A program made the position numbers and the translations under genes. A stretch of 64,000 nt of DNA. Source: Dermatemys mawii. Lineage: Eukaryota > Chordata > Testudines > Dermatemydidae. Below are positions 60,258 through 64,000 of the stretch, piece after piece; position 1 is the stretch's first letter, and each line of letters begins with the position of its first letter. The stretch lies in NCBI GenBank assembly GCA_007922305.1, contig ML677341.1, positions 69,210,911 to 69,274,910 of the forward strand, written 5' to 3'. Under the pieces are notes generated by a model. The model saw nothing but the letters and a program-made list of their open reading frames with translations. It had not been told where the DNA came from and made no database searches.

Positions 60258-62010
60258 GTCTAATATAGATTTGTCACTTGTTATTTTACTCTCTAAGCTT
60301 ATCCAGTAGTTTCTGGTGCAAGAAGGTGGGTTTGAAGTAGTGTCAAGATATAAGAGCTTCTCAAAAAACACTTTTCCTTCCTTTGGTGTTCTAGTTATAG
60401 ACAATCACAGGAGGAGAAATACAAAAAAGCCTCACAAGAACCCCTTAAAGTTTAAAAAGAATTGTGAATGGAAGTAGGGAAGTTTTAAAAGCAAATTAAA
60501 TTAAAAGCTTTTTATTTATCATCACTCATAGAACCACAGGGTTAAAAGAGACTGCAAGGGTCATCTACACTAAACCCTGGCCAAGATGCAGGATTTTTGG
60601 GTCTAAAACTATCCAAGACAGATGGCTATTCAGCCTCCTTTTGAAAACCTCCAGTGAAGGAACTTCCACAGCCTCCTTAGGCAGTCTGTTCCATTGTCCT
60701 ATTGTTCTTACATAGTCGGGTATCTTAAAACACTTCAAAATGTATATACTTATTTTGAAAATATGAATGGGGCTAGACTCATCAACAGATTAACAAATAT
60801 ACTAGCGCTGTACATTTTCCTTCAGGAAGTGAAAGGATTTTCAAAATTTGTAATGTGCTATTGAGAATATAACCAGAATGAGCTCCATTAGATAAGAGTT
60901 GTTATAATACTGATTAATGGGACATATAGCTTCCTTAGCAGCTCTGCCTTAAAAAAATCTGGGTTTTGAATAGAAAATGACATACTGTTTCTGTGTAAGC
61001 TCTCTTGTGTTGCCAAGTCATTTAAATAAAGAATTGTGATGCACAGCTTTTGCTTCCATCCTCCTTCGTTTTGGTATAACATTTCTTCATTAAAGATGCA
61101 TTAAGAACATGATCTTTTTGGACTATTTTTTGCCGCAGCTGGCAACCTCTAAACACCCTCTGACTGTTATACAGCATTGATTCCAGTCATTCAAAGATAT
61201 TTAACTATCTCAGATTTACAGAATGTGGCTTCTACCAGGAAATTGCATGACTCATTTGTTCTCAGAAACAGCTGGTTTTGAGGTTTCATTTAGAGCTTGA
61301 CTCTGCCATCTTTACTCATACTTTACTTTACCTCATGCCTCAGGGAATCCCTACTTCTAAAGTAAGGTAAGGACTCAGTGGGCATATGTGTGGCAGAATC
61401 TTTGAATCTCTAGCTCCACATACAGCAAGCACAATTAGAAATGGAAGTTTATCATTTTCTGTATTTGTGCAAGTTGTGGATTTTTTGTCAAATTTGTTTC
61501 ACATATATGGAACAGATGATGGGATTTAGCATAGGAACTTCATGCATGTCTAGGGCTGAATTTTGGCATTTCTTTGTATACTGTTTCTAGTCTAGCCTTC
61601 AGCCTTGTAATCTTCACAAGTCCCATTTATTAAATGCAGATCTCACTAACATATAATATTACAAAATCCTGTTACTAGTTTTTGAGTTAGATGAAGAAGA
61701 AAAAGCATACCCGCCCCCCAAGAAAAAAAGGAAACGTACAGACAAGCTATTTTAATGGTAGAGAGCTAACAATAAAAGTAAAAAAAATGATGTTAGCATA
61801 ATGTTATAGCTAAAAATATGCCAGAAACTCAAGAAATTCACAGTTAAAATTTAACAACAAACTTAATTCAGCACTTCACCTACCCTCTGCCTATAAACTA
61901 AAATAATCTATTTCCTAGTCTTCCTTATCTCCATCTATATTCCCAATACAGTCCACAGAATACATATCACTATCTTTAATCATGCTGCACTACATACAGA
62001 CTATGAACAT
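60258..62010. other. Intronic sequence with one CR1 fragment
   Basis: Apart from the CR1 piece at 60528-60712, only short frames without motifs. Confidence 0.5.
60528..60712 (-). mobile_element. CR1 LINE 3' fragment
   Basis: ATAGAACCACAGGGTTAAAA, then GGTCATCTACACTAAACCC and CCTCCAGTGAAGGAACTTCC, is the reverse complement of a CR1 3' tail and the adjoining coding end. Confidence 0.8.
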
Positions 62011-62562
62011 TGTGATAGATAAGGGTCAGGGAGCTGCGGTAGAGTGCTTGAGGGGAGATATGTGAGCTCAGAGCTAATTGAGGTGTGGCTCCTTGTTGCC
62101 TGCGGAAGCTGGTGGCAGATTGATTGGAACACCTGCAATCAATTAAGGCCCTGTTAAGAACCTAATAAAACCCCCTGCTTCAGGCAGACAGGGGAGGAGG
62201 ATAGGAGTTTGGAGGAGTTGGAGCAGGGAGCAGTTTGGAATCAAGACCACCCAGACCCTAGGTAAAGAGACACCTGACTTGTCTAGAGAGAGGGCAGGAA
62301 GCCCCACAAACTGAAGAGTAGGAGAGAGAAGTAGCCATGGGGAAGGAATAGCTAATTCAGGTGGTTTACCGCTATCCTCAGGGCCCCTGGGCCGGGACCA
62401 GGAGTAGAGGGCGGGCCCAGGTCCCTACCTCTCCACTCCCTCTCCTCTAGGATACTAGTGGGGCAGTTAATACCCTGTTCAGGGGCAAGAAATGGCTCCC
62501 TGAATCCCCCACAAGAAGAGAAAGCGCTGGACCCATCATAATAGTGCCAGCAATTTGCCACA
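62011..62562 (+). mobile_element. 5' LTR of a Gmr1-like Ty3/Gypsy element
   Basis: It runs from TGTGATAGATAAGGGTC to CAATTTGCCACA. CAATCAATTAAGGCC and CCTAATAAAACCCCC (62136-62175) are candidate promoter elements. GGAGTAGAGGGCGGGCCC near 62400 is shared with the solo LTR at 19794-20450. It is followed directly by a TGG-start primer site and gag. The 3' LTR lies beyond 64000, so the target duplication cannot be checked. Confidence 0.88.
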
Positions 62563-62564
62563 CA

Positions 62565-62582
62565 TGGTGTCAGCGGTGGGAT
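62565..62582 (+). promoter_or_regulatory. Primer-binding site, probably for a leucine tRNA
   Basis: TGGTGTCAGCGGTGGGAT begins two bases after the LTR. It closely resembles the complement of the 3' end of vertebrate tRNA-Leu as I remember it (TGGTGTCAGGAGTGGGAT), with about two differences. Confidence 0.7.
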
Positions 62583-62634
62583 CCACGTGCTGGGGACTTA
62601 AACCAGGGTTAGCCCAAACCTTCCTGTCCCAAAG

Positions 62635-63533
62635 ATGGATGACGTGGTCTAGGCCCTAATACAAGCCACTGTGGCCCAGCAGGAAGCCACCCGGGTCCAA
62701 GCAACCGCCCAACAGGAGGCGATACGGGTGCAGCAAGAGACTAATTGTCTGTTGATGACTCAGGCTGCCCAGGACTGAACCCTGCTGCACGAACTAATGA
62801 ACCAGGTGAAGACTCTTACGGAGAAGAGCTGCAGGTATGATGGGACGCAGACCATACGGGCCAGCTACTGTCTACAGAAAAAGACTAAGGAGGATGATGT
62901 GGAGGCATACCTTCTGGCTTTTGAGAGGACAGCCCTGGGAGAGGCCTGGCCCCGAGACCAGTGGTCAGGCATTCTCGCCCCATTTTTGAGCAGGGAAGCT
63001 CAGAAGGCCTACTATGATATGACCACAGAGGAAGCGGCAGATTACCCCCAACTGAAGGCGGAGATCCTGGCCAGGGCAGGGGTAACGACAGTCCTGCGAG
63101 CCCGGAGGTTTCATGAGTGGCAGTACTGCGGAGACAAGACACCACGCTCACAACTATTTGACCTAATTCACCTAACCCGGAAGTGGTTACGCCAGGAGGC
63201 TCTCAGCTCAGAGAAAATGATGGAGCTCCTGGTGTTGGACCACTATATGAGGGGACTACCTCCAGGCCTCCGAGCCTGAGTAGGCCAGAATGACCCCTCC
63301 ACCTATGATGAACTGATCACCCTTGTCAAGAGACAACCGGCAGCCTGTGAACTGTTCGAAACCCCAGGTGGTGGAACACGGCGTTTCAGGAAACCAGTCC
63401 CAATCCTGAGGATCCGGATCACTGAGAACTCCAAGAAAATCATAATTGAAAGAACTGGACCCAAGGAGCAGCCTGAGGCTCCAAGAGGACATGAGGGTCT
63501 GGGGATGGAGAACTGGGGGACCGAGTCAGAGAT
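62635..63533 (+). pseudogene. Gypsy gag with SCAN-like capsid, broken by stops
   Basis: The likely start ATG is at 62635. In the same frame, stops stand at codon 6 (TAG, 62650) and codon 48 (TGA, 62776), then 160 open codons run to a third stop at 63277, after which gag-like text continues to about 63533. An N-terminal Gln/Ala-rich helix (VAQQEATRVQATAQQEAI) is followed by a capsid. The part [20 protein letters not shown], then RKWLRQE and [16 protein letters not shown], matches the SCAN fold pattern (WLRPE, LLVLEQFL, LP). Known: the SCAN domain of vertebrate zinc-finger proteins derives from the C-terminal capsid of Gmr1-like Gypsy elements. The function was virus-like particle assembly. This copy cannot express it. 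Confidence 0.9.
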
Positions 63534-63557
63534 CTAAGACAGAGGGCAACCTCCAGG

Positions 63558-63887
63558 ATGAGATATTGCTGCTATGAGTGCGGGGAGTTGGGGCATATAG
63601 CAGCCCAATGCCCCAAGAGGGAGGAGCTCATGCAATGTAATCTGGGGGATCCCGGGGACCAATGTGGCCTAATCAGCCTAGTGGAGGTCGCAACAGCCCG
63701 ACATGAGTACACTAGACCTGTAAAAATGAACAGCATACAGACCATAGCTTTGGTGGACTCTGGGAGTGCTGTCACATTAATCTCGGGGAAGTTAGTGGGG
63801 CAAGACCAACTGTGCCGGGCCAAAATCACTGGGGTGATGTGTCCACGGCACAGTAAATTTTTACCCCACAATTCCAATACGGATTGA
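63558..63887 (+). pseudogene. Nucleocapsid zinc knuckle and start of aspartic protease
   Basis: In a different frame from the capsid, CYECGELGHIAAQC gives a CCHC zinc knuckle (C-x2-C-x4-H-x4-C) that binds element RNA. About 55 residues later ALVDSGSAVTLIS carries the D-S-G aspartic-protease active-site triad with its hydrophobic flank. The frame stops at 63887. After a further shift, protease-like text continues (VPYPVLIGRDFPGF near 63936-63977). A frameshift between gag and pol can be natural in retroelements, but the extra stops upstream and the second shift here indicate decay. Confidence 0.9.
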
Positions 63888-64000
63888 GATTCAGGGAAAC
63901 ACTACCAAGATGACTACAGGGGTGGTCCCCAAGGTCCCCTACCCGGTCTTAATTGGCAGGGACTTTCCTGGATTTGAGAGCTTACTTCCCCCCATTGAGT
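63888..64000 (+). pseudogene. Protease C-terminal part, cut by the window end
   Basis: Read one frame on from 63558-63887, the text gives PYPVLIGRDFPGFESLLPP, matching the second conserved strand (VLIGRDF) of Gypsy proteases. Reverse transcriptase, RNase H and integrase are expected to follow beyond 64000. Confidence 0.85.

Larger units (their letters stand above)
46977..64000 (-). other. ANKS1B: Intron upstream of the SAM exon (acceptor side)
   Basis: The minus-strand acceptor AG is at 46978-46977, with a short, weak pyrimidine run before it. A CR1 copy begins about 140 bp upstream of the acceptor in antisense orientation to the gene. No preceding exon was recognised to 64000, so the intron is at least 17 kb and contains the palindromic hAT, DIRS-like, Penelope-like and Gypsy elements. 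Confidence 0.65.

Noticed and set aside
1..64000. CRISPR arrays, rRNA, tRNA genes, prokaryotic operons
   Set aside because: No spaced direct repeats, rRNA landmarks or tRNA A/B boxes with a foldable body were seen. The 44-bp triplicate has no spacers.

Overview
This window looks like intergenic or intronic DNA from a non-avian reptile, most likely a turtle, with a crocodilian as the main alternative. Introns are very large, coding density is close to zero, and there is a dense, mostly old transposon load. That load combines CR1 LINEs (3' ends of both the TTCTTATG and ATTCTATG types), Ty3/Gypsy LTR elements with a SCAN-like capsid, a Penelope-like element, a probable DIRS remnant, several hAT and hAT-MITE families, and Tc1/mariner-like MITEs. 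No bacterial-type operon, CRISPR, rRNA or tRNA gene was seen. The species call is inference from repeat content.

The only host coding sequence I can support is one 153-bp exon at 46824-46976 on the minus strand. It encodes 51 residues of a SAM domain that reads as ANKS1B (AIDA-1/EB-1) or its close relative, with consensus AG acceptor and GT donor. I found no other exon of the gene, so 1-46823 reads as the downstream intron (at least 46.8 kb) and 46977-64000 as the upstream intron (at least 17 kb).

Layout. 1-1.9 kb: ZMYM1-like hAT transposase pseudogene broken by a CR1 fragment. 5.7-7.3 kb: CR1 tail, a GATA microsatellite with a 10-N gap, and a Gypsy-type solo LTR carrying a compound trinucleotide tract. 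10.1-11.3 kb: another LTR-like block. 13.6 kb: arm of a hAT family. 15.1 kb: 44-bp minisatellite. 18.0-20.8 kb: hAT MITE, then a minus-strand CR1 interrupted by a MITE and a solo LTR with intact target duplications. 24.7-27.5 kb: CR1 fragment, then the LTR and gag start of a second Gypsy element on the minus strand. 28.9 kb: mariner-type MITE. 33.1 and 40.6 kb: hAT MITEs. 44.7-47.5 kb: local duplications and inversions around the exon. 46.4 kb: hAT MITE. 47.1-48.5 kb: CR1. 48.7-50.3 kb: 1.57-kb palindromic hAT element. 51.5-53.0 kb: probable DIRS remnant containing a CR1 tail. 54.5 kb: ERV-type LTR. 55.9-56.4 kb: Penelope-like element with a GIY-YIG endonuclease remnant. 59.0-60.3 kb: hAT MITE holding a complete 981-bp TG...CA insertion. 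62.0-64.0 kb: 5' part of a Gmr1-like Gypsy element (LTR, primer site, SCAN-like capsid, zinc knuckle, protease), running off the window.

The transposons do not form a working system. Every reading frame of theirs that I could follow carries stops or frameshifts. The value of the window lies in transposon archaeology: precise target-site duplications, nesting order, palindromic elements, and a retroelement capsid visibly related to the vertebrate SCAN domain.
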